DNA of 40,886 bases from positions 1-40,886 of the forward strand of contig JAQYTJ010000040.1 of NCBI GenBank assembly GCA_028724885.1, read 5' to 3'. A program made the translations under genes and the position numbers. The DNA comes from Bacteroidales bacterium. GTDB lineage: Bacteria > Bacteroidota > Bacteroidia > Bacteroidales > UBA932. The notes below the pieces were generated by a model, which saw only the letters and a list, made by a program, of their open reading frames with translations, ran no database searches and was not told where the DNA came from. This document shows positions 26,679 to 35,184 of the stretch, in pieces (the stretch's first letter is position 1; every line of letters begins with the position of its first letter).

Positions 26679-27818
26679 TTAGCGACATTTATACATTCGC
26701 TCGTAATATGCCTGATAATCTCCTGACGTCACGTTATCAAGCCAATCCTGGTTGCCCAAGTACCAACGGACAGTTTTCTCCAGGCCTTCCTCAAACTGCA
26801 GCTGAGGCTCCCATCCAAGTTCCCTCTGAAGTTTTCGGCTGTCTATTGCATAACGCAAGTCATGCCCCTTTCTGTCTGTCACGAATGTTATCAGGTCATC
26901 ATCAGCCCCTTCAGGGCGCCCCAGAAGCCTATCCACTGTCTTTATCAGAAGCCTCACGATGTCGATGTTCTTCCACTCATTGAAGCCTCCGATGTTGTAT
27001 GTCTGGGCGACCTTCCCTTTATGGAATATGAGGTCGATGGCTCTAGCGTGATCTTCGACGTACAGCCAGTCACGCACGTTCTCACCTTTCCCATAAACTG
27101 GAAGAGGCTTACGATTGCGAATATTATTTATGAAAAGCGGAATGAGCTTTTCCGGGAACTGGTATGGTCCGTAATTGTTGGAGCAGTTCGTAACTATGGT
27201 TGGCATGCCGTACGTGTCGTGGTAAGCTCTCACAAAATGGTCGCTTGAAGCTTTAGCAGCAGAATACGGACTGTGCGGCTGATACCTTGTTTCCTCGGTA
27301 AAAAATGTCCGTCCGTAAGCCTTATGCCCAGCTGAAGAAGCCTTAGTCACGAATGGAGATTCAAGGCCTTCCGGATTAGTAAGTTCGAGAGCGCCATAAA
27401 CTTCGTCGGTTGAAATGTGATAAAAACGCTTTCCCTCCCATCTGGAAGGCTCCCAGAATTCTCTCGCTGCTTGCAGAAGCGTCAGCGTGCCTAGCACATT
27501 GGTCTTCGCAAATATGAATGGGTCAGTGATGGAGCGGTCCACATGGCTTTCTGCGGCAAGGTGAATTATTCCGTCCACGTTATTCTCGCTGATAACCTTC
27601 TTAACTAATTCGTAATCACAGATGTCGCCTTTGACGAATGTGTAATTCGGCTTATTCTCAATGTCCGTCAGATTAGCTAGGTTTCCTGCGTATGTAAGCT
27701 TATCGAAATTGATTACATGATAGTCTGGATGCTTACTAACGAAAAGCCTGACGACATGGCTGCCTATGAAGCCTGCGCCACCAGTAATAATGATAGTCCT
27801 TGAATATCCCATATTCAT
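26679..27818 (-). CDS. rmlB: dTDP-glucose 4,6-dehydratase
   Basis: RmlB carries out the second step of dTDP-L-rhamnose synthesis, turning dTDP-glucose into the 4-keto-6-deoxy sugar. The 379-residue extended SDR has the NAD motif TGGAGFIGSHV (about 13-23), HLAAESHVDRSI, STDEVYGAL, the catalytic YSAAKASSDHFVRAY (YxxxK) and NNYGPYQFPEKLIPL. A short insertion with KAYGRTFFTEETRYQP lies before the active-site Tyr, as in other Bacteroidota RmlB proteins. Its ATG overlaps the rmlC stop by 4 bases. Confidence 0.97.
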   Translation of the reverse strand: MNMGYSRTIIITGGAGFIGSHVVRLFVSKHPDYHVINFDKLTYAGNLANLTDIENKPNYTFVKGDICDYELVKKVISENNVDGIIHLAAESHVDRSITDPFIFAKTNVLGTLTLLQAAREFWEPSRWEGKRFYHISTDEVYGALELTNPEGLESPFVTKASSAGHKAYGRTFFTEETRYQPHSPYSAAKASSDHFVRAYHDTYGMPTIVTNCSNNYGPYQFPEKLIPLFINNIRNRKPLPVYGKGENVRDWLYVEDHARAIDLIFHKGKVAQTYNIGGFNEWKNIDIVRLLIKTVDRLLGRPEGADDDLITFVTDRKGHDLRYAIDSRKLQRELGWEPQLQFEEGLEKTVRWYLGNQDWLDNVTSGDYQAYYERMYKCR

Positions 27819-28375
27819 AAAATTCTTTGCATTTTACAATATTCTTTAAAAGAAGGGTGATTTCTGTCTTTAGAGGAGAGAATCACATCCTTGTCAGGAA
27901 GCCCCCAGTCTATCCCGAGGTCTGGGTCGTTCCATGCAATTGCTCCTTCGTTCTGAGGTGAATAGAAATTATCGCACTTGTATTGGAAAATAACTTTGTT
28001 GCTGAGCACGCTGAAGCCGTGAGCGAACCCACGAGGGATAAACAGCTGACGATGATTCTTCCCGGAAAGCTCCACCGAGACATATTTTCCGAACGTCTTT
28101 GAACCTTTGCGCAAATCTACGGCGACATCCAGCACAGCTCCAGAAACGACTCTCACGAGTTTGGATTGCGCATGATTTCCCTCTTGAAAATGCAATCCTC
28201 TAACGACACCATAACTAGATTTGCTCTCATTGTCCTGGACGAAATTAATCTCTCCTACATTGGAGCAGAACTCTCTCTCATTGAACGACTCGAAAAAATA
28301 TCCTCTTGGGTCCCTGAAAATCTTCGGCTCTATTATCAGCAAACCTTCAATATCCGTATTTAATATATTCATCAT
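27815..28375 (-). CDS. rmlC: dTDP-4-dehydrorhamnose 3,5-epimerase
   Basis: RmlC inverts C3 and C5 of the keto sugar in the third step of the pathway. The 186-residue cupin has DPRGYFFESFNEREF at the start, VRGLHFQEGNHAQSKLVRV with the catalytic His (about residue 61), DVAVDLRKGSKTFGKY, FIPRGFAHGFSVLS and the Tyr-containing YKCDNFYSP. Length is normal. It follows rmlA by 16 bases and is coupled to rmlB by a 4-base overlap. Confidence 0.97.
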   Translation of the reverse strand: MMNILNTDIEGLLIIEPKIFRDPRGYFFESFNEREFCSNVGEINFVQDNESKSSYGVVRGLHFQEGNHAQSKLVRVVSGAVLDVAVDLRKGSKTFGKYVSVELSGKNHRQLFIPRGFAHGFSVLSNKVIFQYKCDNFYSPQNEGAIAWNDPDLGIDWGLPDKDVILSSKDRNHPSFKEYCKMQRIL

Positions 28376-28391
28376 TAATTATTTGGAATAT

Positions 28392-29276
28392 TCATCCTTC
28401 ATCCGCCACCTTCAGAAGGTACTGCCCATACTGGTTATTCGTCATTGGTTCTGCCAAAGCACGCAGCTTCCCAGCGCTTATCCAGCCATTCCTGAAGGCT
28501 ATCTCCTCCAAGCAGGCAATCTTCAGTCCCTGCCTGGTCTCTATTGCCTCTATGTAGCTGGAAGCTTCGTATAAAGAACTGTGAGTGCCTGTGTCTAGCC
28601 ATGCAAATCCTCTCCCTAGCTTCTGGACTCGAAGCTCACACCTATTCAAGAACTCGGCATTCACGGAAGTGATTTCTAGCTCTCCCCTAGCGGAAGGCTT
28701 TATATGCTTTGCAATATCGACAACTTCGTTGGGGTAAAAATACAGGCCGGTAACAGCATAGTTGCTCTTAGGCGCTACCGGCTTTTCTTCGATGCTCAAG
28801 CAACTCCCTCGCTCATCGAATTCAGCCACGCCATAGCGCTGAGGGTCGCTTACCCAGTAGCCGAAAACCGTAGCTTTTCCCTCTTCCTCTGCGGTATGCA
28901 CTGCCCCCTTCAACTGATCCTCGAAGCCTGCTCCTTGGAAGATGTTGTCTCCAAGCACAAGGCAGACGCAGTCGCTACCGATGAATTTTTCACCTATGAT
29001 GAAGGCTTGCGCCAGGCCGTCAGGGGATGGCTGCTCAGCGTATGTCAAGGATATGCCGAAATCGCCACCGTCGCCAAGAAGCCTCTTGAAGGCAGACAGG
29101 TCTTGAGGTGTGGATATTAAAAGAATATCCCGTATCCCTGCTTCCATGAGCACGGAAAGCGGATAATATACCATTGGCTTATCGTAAACAGGCAGCAACT
29201 GCTTGCTGATGCCCTTCGTGACTGGGTAAAGGCGCGTGCCGCTACCCCCAGCTAAAACTATTCCTTTCATATTCAT
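28392..29276 (-). CDS. rmlA: Glucose-1-phosphate thymidylyltransferase
   Basis: RmlA makes dTDP-glucose from dTTP and glucose-1-phosphate, the first and feedback-controlled step of the pathway. The 294-residue nucleotidyltransferase has [18 protein letters not shown] (about 5-22), [40 protein letters not shown] and [15 protein letters not shown]. Length and motifs are those of the short (RmlA1-type) enzyme. Its ATG overlaps the rmlD stop by 4 bases. Confidence 0.98.
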   Translation of the reverse strand: MNMKGIVLAGGSGTRLYPVTKGISKQLLPVYDKPMVYYPLSVLMEAGIRDILLISTPQDLSAFKRLLGDGGDFGISLTYAEQPSPDGLAQAFIIGEKFIGSDCVCLVLGDNIFQGAGFEDQLKGAVHTAEEEGKATVFGYWVSDPQRYGVAEFDERGSCLSIEEKPVAPKSNYAVTGLYFYPNEVVDIAKHIKPSARGELEITSVNAEFLNRCELRVQKLGRGFAWLDTGTHSSLYEASSYIEAIETRQGLKIACLEEIAFRNGWISAGKLRALAEPMTNNQYGQYLLKVADEG

Positions 29277-30163
29277 TGACCATTAGTTTCGTTCAGCCTA
29301 TTAATACAGTCTTTCAAAGAATCTCTCCAATAAGGAATTCTAATTCCAAAGGTCGCTTTTATCTTTGTCTTGTCGAGAACTGAGAATTTTGGCCTCTCCG
29401 CCTTCGTAGGAAATTCTTCCGTATGGCAGGGTCGCACATCACATTCGATGTTGCTCAGATCACGGATTGCCTCTGCGAAATCGTACCACGAGATTGCTCC
29501 TTCGTTGCTGAAATGATATACGCCAGTCTTAGCTAATAGATTTTCTTCAATTATCTTGAATATGACCTCGGCCAGGTCTAACGCATAAGTCGGGGTACCT
29601 AACTGATCAAAGACTACCTTCACCGAATCTTGCTGGGACATCAGGGAGCGCATAGTCTTCACAAAATTTTTCCTATATGGCGAATAGAGCCAGGCCGTCC
29701 TAAGCAGGATGTACTTGCAGCCTGATTTCTCCAAGGCTTTTTCCCCAGCCAGCTTCGTGGAGCCATAGACTCCTAGCGGATACGTCTCCCAGTCTTCTTT
29801 GCAAGGCATTGGCCTGTCACCATGGAAGACATAGTCGGTAGATATGTGGATCATCGTCGCACCTCTCTCGGCAGCAACTTTCGCCAAGTTGCCAACCGCT
29901 GCGCAGTTCAGCAATTCAGCCCATACAGGGTCATCCTCTGCCCGATCCACATTCGTGTAAGCGGCGCAATTGACTATGACATCTACTCGCTCTGATTCAC
30001 ATACCAAGCGCACGGCATCCTCGTCCGTGATGTCCAAGCTCACAGTCTCCACGCCCTGAATGGTTGTTACGTCAGTGAATATGTAATGGTTACGGCTGCT
30101 GCCAGCCACGTTTCTGAGTTCGGTTCCTAATTGGCCGTTTGCTCCTGTGACCAAAATGTTCAT
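29273..30163 (-). CDS. rmlD: dTDP-4-dehydrorhamnose reductase
   Basis: RmlD reduces the 4-keto group to give dTDP-L-rhamnose, the last step of the pathway. From the ATG at 30163 the product has 296 residues, with [12 protein letters not shown] at the start, [24 protein letters not shown] and [12 protein letters not shown] (YxxxK). An in-frame GTG at 30172 overlaps the -7 element, so the ATG is preferred. It leads the operon rmlD-rmlA-rmlC-rmlB. The order differs from the common rmlB-D-A-C or A-C-D-B orders. Its leader would be only a few bases long. Confidence 0.96.
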   Translation of the reverse strand: MNILVTGANGQLGTELRNVAGSSRNHYIFTDVTTIQGVETVSLDITDEDAVRLVCESERVDVIVNCAAYTNVDRAEDDPVWAELLNCAAVGNLAKVAAERGATMIHISTDYVFHGDRPMPCKEDWETYPLGVYGSTKLAGEKALEKSGCKYILLRTAWLYSPYRKNFVKTMRSLMSQQDSVKVVFDQLGTPTYALDLAEVIFKIIEENLLAKTGVYHFSNEGAISWYDFAEAIRDLSNIECDVRPCHTEEFPTKAERPKFSVLDKTKIKATFGIRIPYWRDSLKDCINRLNETNGQ

Positions 30164-30171
30164 GATAGACA

Positions 30172-30201
30172 CAAATTTAATTAAAATAACTAAAGGTCAA
30201 A
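30172..30201 (-). promoter_or_regulatory. Promoter of the rml operon
   Basis: Minus strand: TTTG at 30201-30198, 18 bases, then TAAATTTG at 30179-30172. Both elements match the Bacteroidota consensus. The rmlD ATG (30163) lies 8 bases after the last base of the -7 element, leaving little or no 5' leader. Confidence 0.7.
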
Positions 30202-30249
30202 AGACATTGCAGGGGATTTTCCTCACCCATGCAGGCAATGGGTAAAAAA

Positions 30250-30281
30250 TAATTTTGCAAGAAGAAAATCTACTATATTTG
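30250..30281 (+). promoter_or_regulatory. Promoter region of rnhA
   Basis: Two exact -7 matches occur in tandem: TAATTTTG at 30250-30257 and TATATTTG at 30274-30281. The TTTG of the first could act as a -33 element for the second with a short 16-base spacer. The second lies 5 bases before the rnhA ATG and would give an almost leaderless mRNA. Confidence 0.55.
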
Positions 30282-30286
30282 CAGGC

Positions 30287-30793
30287 ATGGAAAAACAAAC
30301 CATTTATCTGTTCACCGATGGGGCATCAAGCGGTAATCCCGGGCCTGGTGGCTACGGGGTGATATTGCGATGCGGAACATACGAGAAAGAGATGAGCGGC
30401 GGCTTCCAGAGAACCACGAACAATAGAATGGAGCTTCTGGCAGTGATAGTTGGACTCGAAGCCATAAAATGGCGGAATGCCAAAGTCGAGGTCTACAGCG
30501 ACTCCACATATGTCGTGAAGGCTTTGAACGAGGGCTGGCTGGACGCTTGGATACGCAGGAACTGGAAGAAAGTGAAGAACATGGACTTGTGGATGCGTTT
30601 CCTTAATGTCTACAAGCAGCATAAAGTCACTTTTCACTGGCTGAAAGGCCATGCAGGGCATCCGGAGAATGAGAGGTGCGATGCCCTTGCAGTCGCAGCA
30701 GGTGCTGGAGCAGCGGCTGCGGGGGTCCAGCTCCCTGCCGATGAAGGATATTTGGCTCAAGCAGGGGAAGGCAATATGCTTGATTTTTCTTAA
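30287..30793 (+). CDS. rnhA: Ribonuclease HI with Ala/Gly-rich C-terminal extension
   Basis: RNase HI degrades the RNA strand of RNA-DNA hybrids. The 168-residue product has the full active site: Asp11 (FTDGASSGNPGPGG), Glu49 (NNRMELLAV), Asp72 (VYSDSTYVV), His125 and Asp132 (KGHAGHPENERCD). The fold ends near residue 138; the rest (AAGAGAAAAG and an acidic tail) is a low-complexity extension. A strong -7 element is 5 bases before the ATG. It is followed by pdxA with 23 bases between, so the two may be cotranscribed. Confidence 0.96.
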   Translation: MEKQTIYLFTDGASSGNPGPGGYGVILRCGTYEKEMSGGFQRTTNNRMELLAVIVGLEAIKWRNAKVEVYSDSTYVVKALNEGWLDAWIRRNWKKVKNMDLWMRFLNVYKQHKVTFHWLKGHAGHPENERCDALAVAAGAGAAAAGVQLPADEGYLAQAGEGNMLDFS

Positions 30794-30816
30794 ATTTACC
30801 GAAAATACAATTAAAT

Positions 30817-31881
30817 ATGTCAGATAAGAATAGGAAGCCTATCGTCGGGATAACGCAAGGCGATGGAAATGGAATAGGATACGAAGTCATCATAAAGTCT
30901 CTTGCCGATGCCAGGATGCTAGATTCATTCACGCCAATAATCTATGGGTCATCGAAAATTTTCGGATTTTATAAGAAATTGATCCATAACATAGAGAATA
31001 TAGACACTTATGTAATTTCAAATGCAAAAGAGGTCAAGCCAAAGAAAGTGAACATAGTGAATTGCCTTCCAGACAACGTGTTCGTCGAGCCTGGCAAATG
31101 CACTCCCGATGCGGCCAAAGGTGCCATCTCGGCATTAAAGCGCGCATTGGATGACATCAAGGCCGGCGACATCGATGTACTGGTAACAGCCCCGATCTGC
31201 AAGAAATCTCTCGTGGATGAAGGCATTTCCAGCCTAGGCCACATGGACTTTTTGAAAGAAGAATTCAAAGTCGATGACGTAGCCATGTTCATGGTCTCTG
31301 ATCAGATCAGGATTAGCACTGTGACAAACCACATCCCTTTAAGAGAAGTTCCTCAGGCCATTTCCATAGAGAAAATCGTGAAGAAACTCAGACTGATGAA
31401 TGAATCCCTGAAACGCGATTTCGATGTCATACAGCCGAAAATAGCTGTGCTCGGACTCAATCCTCATTGCGGTGAGAACGGCCTGCTTAACGTTGAAGAA
31501 AAGGAGATGATCCTTCCTGCAATTAAGCAGGCTTCCGAAGAAGGCATTCTTGCATTCGGGCCTTACTCTGGAGACGGGTTCTTCGGGTACGGAGAATACC
31601 AGAGATTCGATGCGACTCTAGCCATGTACCACGATCAAGGGTTAGGACCTTTCAAAGCAATCTCTTTCGAGGACGGAGTGAATTTCACTGCAGGCCTGCC
31701 TATAGTTCGCACCGCCCCAGATCATGGAGCATCCTACGACATCGCTGGCAGGGACGAAGCAGACCCTCAATCCATGATGTCTGCCATATACACAGCGATC
31801 GATATTCTTCGAAGGAGAGAGGCTTATGACAAACTGAAAGCTTCGGTATCGTTCAAAAGCACTCAGGATATCTTAGAGTAA
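30817..31881 (+). CDS. pdxA: 4-hydroxythreonine-4-phosphate dehydrogenase
   Basis: PdxA oxidises 4-phosphohydroxy-L-threonine in the DXP-dependent route to pyridoxal phosphate. The 354-residue product has VGITQGDGNGIGYEVI near the start, TAPICKKSLVDEG, LGHMDFL (metal His), LGLNPHCGENG (metal His), MYHDQGLGPFKAI (metal His) and RTAPDHGASYDIAG. Length is a little above the usual 330 owing to small insertions. Its last 19 bases overlap the end of recG on the other strand. The adjoining spt and other PLP enzymes use its end product, but that is no evidence of regulation. Confidence 0.96.
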   Translation: MSDKNRKPIVGITQGDGNGIGYEVIIKSLADARMLDSFTPIIYGSSKIFGFYKKLIHNIENIDTYVISNAKEVKPKKVNIVNCLPDNVFVEPGKCTPDAAKGAISALKRALDDIKAGDIDVLVTAPICKKSLVDEGISSLGHMDFLKEEFKVDDVAMFMVSDQIRISTVTNHIPLREVPQAISIEKIVKKLRLMNESLKRDFDVIQPKIAVLGLNPHCGENGLLNVEEKEMILPAIKQASEEGILAFGPYSGDGFFGYGEYQRFDATLAMYHDQGLGPFKAISFEDGVNFTAGLPIVRTAPDHGASYDIAGRDEADPQSMMSAIYTAIDILRRREAYDKLKASVSFKSTQDILE

Positions 31882-33977
31882 TCCTTGACGTTATACTTAT
31901 CCTTGCGCAGTTCTGCAGCAAGGCTTTCGTTCTCCGGCTTCTCTAGCGTAGGGTCCTGGGCCAAGATATGCTCTGCATACGATCTGGCATCGGATAGTAT
32001 CGTGCCATCATGAGTGAGCGACGCTATATTCAATTCTATCGGGAGGCCGCTCTGCTGGGTGCCTTCCAAGTCACCCGGCCCTCTCATCTTCATGTCTTCT
32101 TCCGCAAGGTCGAAGCCATTCTCCGTGGCGCACATGAGGTTCAGCCTTTTCATGGACTCGTTACTGACCTTCCGCCCGTGCATCAGGACGCAGAAAGATT
32201 CCTCAGACCCCCTGCCTACGCGACCTCGAAGCTGGTGCAGCTGAGAAAGGCCGAAACGCTCGGCGCTCTCGATCACCATCACCGAAGCATTAGGAACATC
32301 CACGCCGACTTCTATTACAGTCGTTGACACTAGAATATTCGCTCTTCCCGATGCAAAAGCATTCATATTCAGCATTTTATCCTCGTTAGACTGTTGACCG
32401 TGCACTATCGCCACCTTGTAGCTAGGGTACGGGAAATGCTCCACTATGTCTTCATAGCCTTTTTCCAGATTATGGTAATCCAGCTTCTCGCTCTCAAATA
32501 TCAAAGGGTAGACAATGAAGATCTGCCTGCCCAGAGAGATCTGTTTTGCCATGAACTTATAGAGAACAGGCCTTTTAGCCTCCCCGAAGCAATATGTTTT
32601 CACCGGCTTCCTGCCAGGAGGCATCTCATCTATGATGGAGACATCCAAATCGCCATAGAGAGTCATCGCCAGCGTGCGAGGGATAGGAGTCGCCGTCATC
32701 ACCAGCACATGCGGAGGCACTCCTGCGTTGCCCTTAGCCCATAATTTCGACCTCTGGTCTACTCCGAAACGATGCTGCTCGTCTATGATTGCTAGCCCAA
32801 GGTTCTTAAATATGACATCGTCTTCTATGAGAGCATGGGTGCCAATAATAAGTTTCAGCGAGCCGTCGCGCAAACCTTCATGAATCGGTTTCCTGCTGGC
32901 TGGGGTCGTGGAGCCAGTTAGCAGCTCGCAGTGAATCCCTGTCGGGGCAAAGTATTTCGAGATATTCGCATAGTGCTGCTGGGCAAGCACTTCCGTCGGA
33001 GCCATGATGCAAGCCTGATAGCCATTGCCTATGGCAATCAGGGCAGTCAGCACTGCCACCATAGTCTTGCCGGAACCAACGTCGCCTTGAAGCAGCCTGT
33101 TCATCTGATGGCCGCTCATAAGGTCTGCCCTTATTTCTTTGATGACACGCTTCTGGGCACCGGTCAGTGAATATGGAAGAGCGTTATAGCAAACGTTGAA
33201 CGGAGATCCGACTCTTAGCATCTTAATTCCCACCTCATTGCGGCTGCGAATATATTTCTGCTTCAAAAGCGAGAGTTGAAGCAAAAAAAGTTCTTCCCAC
33301 TTCAGGCGGTAGCGAGCCTTGTCTAGAGATGCCTGATTGACAGGAAAATGAATATTCCGAATCGCGAAATTCAGTGGGCAAAGACCTTTTTCTCTAAGAA
33401 TATAATCTGGAAGGGTTTCTTGAATATCTTGGATTCCCATGCCGATGGCAGCATCCATCATCTTATTCATTACCCTGCCAGTAATGCCTCCGTTCTTCAG
33501 TTTCTCTGTAGAAGCGTAGACTCCTGTAAGCGTCCCCGAAAAATTCTGCGGTCCTCCGGTCGGAGGGAAATCTATTTCCGGATGTACCATATTCAGTTTT
33601 CCATTAAAGAATGATGGCTTCCCGAAGAATAGAAAAGTGCTGCCCGCCTTTAATTTCTCGGCAGTGTATTTTATGCCTCTGAAGAACACCAGTTCCATCT
33701 GGCTGGTGTCGTCGGTTATCACTACGCTAAGTCGTTGTTTTCTGCCGGCACCTGTCACAGCGGAAGATATTACCTGGCCAAGCACCTGGACAAATGCGGC
33801 ATCCGTTGTTATGGAGCCTATCTTCTGAATCGTGCTCCTGTCAATGTAGCGGAACGGAAACAGGTGCAACAGGTCGCCGATCGTGAAAACTTCCAGCTCG
33901 TTTTTCAGCAGCAGAGCCCGCTTGGGTCCCACTCCCGGCAGAAATTGTATGTCCGAGTCCAAAATGCTCCTATGCAT
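31863..33977 (-). CDS. recG: ATP-dependent DNA helicase RecG
   Basis: RecG is a double-stranded DNA translocase that remodels stalled forks and branched recombination intermediates. The 704-residue product (ATG 33977) starts with the wedge-domain pattern IQFLPGVGPKRALLL, the OB fold, then the helicase: QGDVGSGKTMVAVL (Walker A), MAPTEVLAQQH, IIDEQHRFGVDQR (DEQH box), VMTATPIPRTLA, STTVIEVGVDVPNA, QLHQLRGRVGRG. Length is normal. The longer frame back to 34031 would run through a -7 element (TAAATTTG, 33990-33983) 5 bases before this ATG, so the shorter start is chosen and the mRNA would be nearly leaderless. It converges with pdxA with a 19-base overlap. Confidence 0.96.
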   Translation of the reverse strand: MHRSILDSDIQFLPGVGPKRALLLKNELEVFTIGDLLHLFPFRYIDRSTIQKIGSITTDAAFVQVLGQVISSAVTGAGRKQRLSVVITDDTSQMELVFFRGIKYTAEKLKAGSTFLFFGKPSFFNGKLNMVHPEIDFPPTGGPQNFSGTLTGVYASTEKLKNGGITGRVMNKMMDAAIGMGIQDIQETLPDYILREKGLCPLNFAIRNIHFPVNQASLDKARYRLKWEELFLLQLSLLKQKYIRSRNEVGIKMLRVGSPFNVCYNALPYSLTGAQKRVIKEIRADLMSGHQMNRLLQGDVGSGKTMVAVLTALIAIGNGYQACIMAPTEVLAQQHYANISKYFAPTGIHCELLTGSTTPASRKPIHEGLRDGSLKLIIGTHALIEDDVIFKNLGLAIIDEQHRFGVDQRSKLWAKGNAGVPPHVLVMTATPIPRTLAMTLYGDLDVSIIDEMPPGRKPVKTYCFGEAKRPVLYKFMAKQISLGRQIFIVYPLIFESEKLDYHNLEKGYEDIVEHFPYPSYKVAIVHGQQSNEDKMLNMNAFASGRANILVSTTVIEVGVDVPNASVMVIESAERFGLSQLHQLRGRVGRGSEESFCVLMHGRKVSNESMKRLNLMCATENGFDLAEEDMKMRGPGDLEGTQQSGLPIELNIASLTHDGTILSDARSYAEHILAQDPTLEKPENESLAAELRKDKYNVKDYSKIS

Positions 33978-33982
33978 ATTCA

Positions 33983-33990
33983 CAAATTTA
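33983..33990 (-). promoter_or_regulatory. -7 element of recG
   Basis: TAAATTTG on the minus strand, an exact TAnnTTTG match, ends 5 bases before the recG ATG at 33977. No -33 TTTG is present at the usual distance, so strength is uncertain. Confidence 0.45.
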
Positions 33991-34049
33991 ATGAAAATTA
34001 AATGGAAATTGCCTATATTCGTGTGCCACATTCAGGTACAGAACAATTA

Positions 34050-34170
34050 GACTGTTCCATCCTGAACGGCACTGCCACCGTCATCCTTGAGCTGACTGCT
34101 GGTCATCCTGAACTTGATTCATGGTCTGAGTTTTAGACAACATAGATCCTGACTTTCGCCAGAATGACAA
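34050..34170. repeat. REP-like palindromic repeat locus B (degenerate)
   Basis: Three forward copies of the (G)TCATCCTGAA-type core occur at about 34055, 34078 and 34100, the last running into CTTGATTCATGGTCT, which is the palindrome of locus A with one changed base. After a 12-base spacer comes an inverted relative (34142-34169: GATCCTGACTTTCGCCAGAATGAC). The organisation matches locus A, but the copies are more worn. It fills the space between the divergent recG and WYL genes; I see no promoter for the WYL gene. Confidence 0.7.
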
Positions 34171-34224
34171 GAAGGGATGCCTAGCTGACAATGAAAAAGA
34201 GACACGAGTTAAACTATCACGAAC

Positions 34225-35184
34225 ATGATTTCAGAGTTGATTTCCAAATATATCTGGCTCATACAGACAATCTCCAGCTCCGGCCAATCGGGACTGAGCC
34301 TCGAAGACATCTCGAATAAATACGAGAGACGATTCTCCGTGTCTTATCCTAGAAGGACTTTCAACAACCACCGTGAAGCCATCGAAGCCATTTTCGGAAT
34401 TGTGATAAAATGCGACAGGAGGACGAACAAATATTCCATCAACTATCCGGATGATGCGATGGACGAGAATTCCTCAACTCGGTGGCTGATAAAAACGTTC
34501 GCGGTCAAGAACGTATTGGACCTTGGCAAAGAAAGACTGTCTGGAAGGGTCTCGGTTGAGGATGCGCCCTCGGGCGAAAAAAATCTTCTGCCGCTAATGA
34601 AAGCGATGGAAGAGATGATGGAAGTTGAAATTGAATATCAGAAATATAAATCCATTTCCTCAGAACTTCTTCACGTTCAGCCATTTGCGCTTAAGCAGGA
34701 CAAGCAGCGCTGGTACCTGGCCGGCTATTGCGAGGAGCGTGCGATTTCCAAAGAAGGCAATAGGTCGCCAAACTCTGACATACGAGCCTGGAGGGTGTAC
34801 AGCCTTGACAGAATAATGTCAGTGAAGCAGACAGAAGTAAAGTTTTCGCTCCCAGGCGGGTTTGACGTGGATGACTGCTTCGCCCAGAGTTACGGTCCTT
34901 ATCTGCCTAACGATGGCAGCAAGGCTGTCACGATCCGTTTCCGGGCAAGTGACAGCGAGGCAAAATACCTCCGTGACCTGCCGCTTCACAAATCGCAGAA
35001 AGAAGAATCCAGGAAGAAAGATTCAGGACATATTTTCAGCATAAAGGTAATTCCCAACACTGACCTGATAATGGAATTCTGCAAAAGGGGTTCTAGAGTC
35101 GAAGTGCTGGAACCGGCAGAGGTAAGGGAAAAGGTTGCTGAGGAAATCAAGAACGCTAACGAAATATATTGTAAAAAGAGATGA
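34225..35184 (+). CDS. WYL-domain transcriptional regulator
   Basis: The 319-residue product has an N-terminal winged-helix part (about 1-75; SLEDISNKYERRFSVSYPRRTFNNH) and a WYL domain from about residue 130 (VEIEYQKYKS, HVQPFALKQDKQRWYLAGY, RAWRVYSLDRI), then a WCX-type C-terminal region (AVTIRFRASDSEAKYL). WYL domains sense ligands, often nucleic-acid or nucleotide-like, and the proteins act as DNA-binding regulators. Its stop overlaps the ATG of the S9 peptidase (ATGA), so it most likely controls or is made with that peptidase. No phage-defence genes are nearby. Confidence 0.9.
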   Translation: MISELISKYIWLIQTISSSGQSGLSLEDISNKYERRFSVSYPRRTFNNHREAIEAIFGIVIKCDRRTNKYSINYPDDAMDENSSTRWLIKTFAVKNVLDLGKERLSGRVSVEDAPSGEKNLLPLMKAMEEMMEVEIEYQKYKSISSELLHVQPFALKQDKQRWYLAGYCEERAISKEGNRSPNSDIRAWRVYSLDRIMSVKQTEVKFSLPGGFDVDDCFAQSYGPYLPNDGSKAVTIRFRASDSEAKYLRDLPLHKSQKEESRKKDSGHIFSIKVIPNTDLIMEFCKRGSRVEVLEPAEVREKVAEEIKNANEIYCKKR

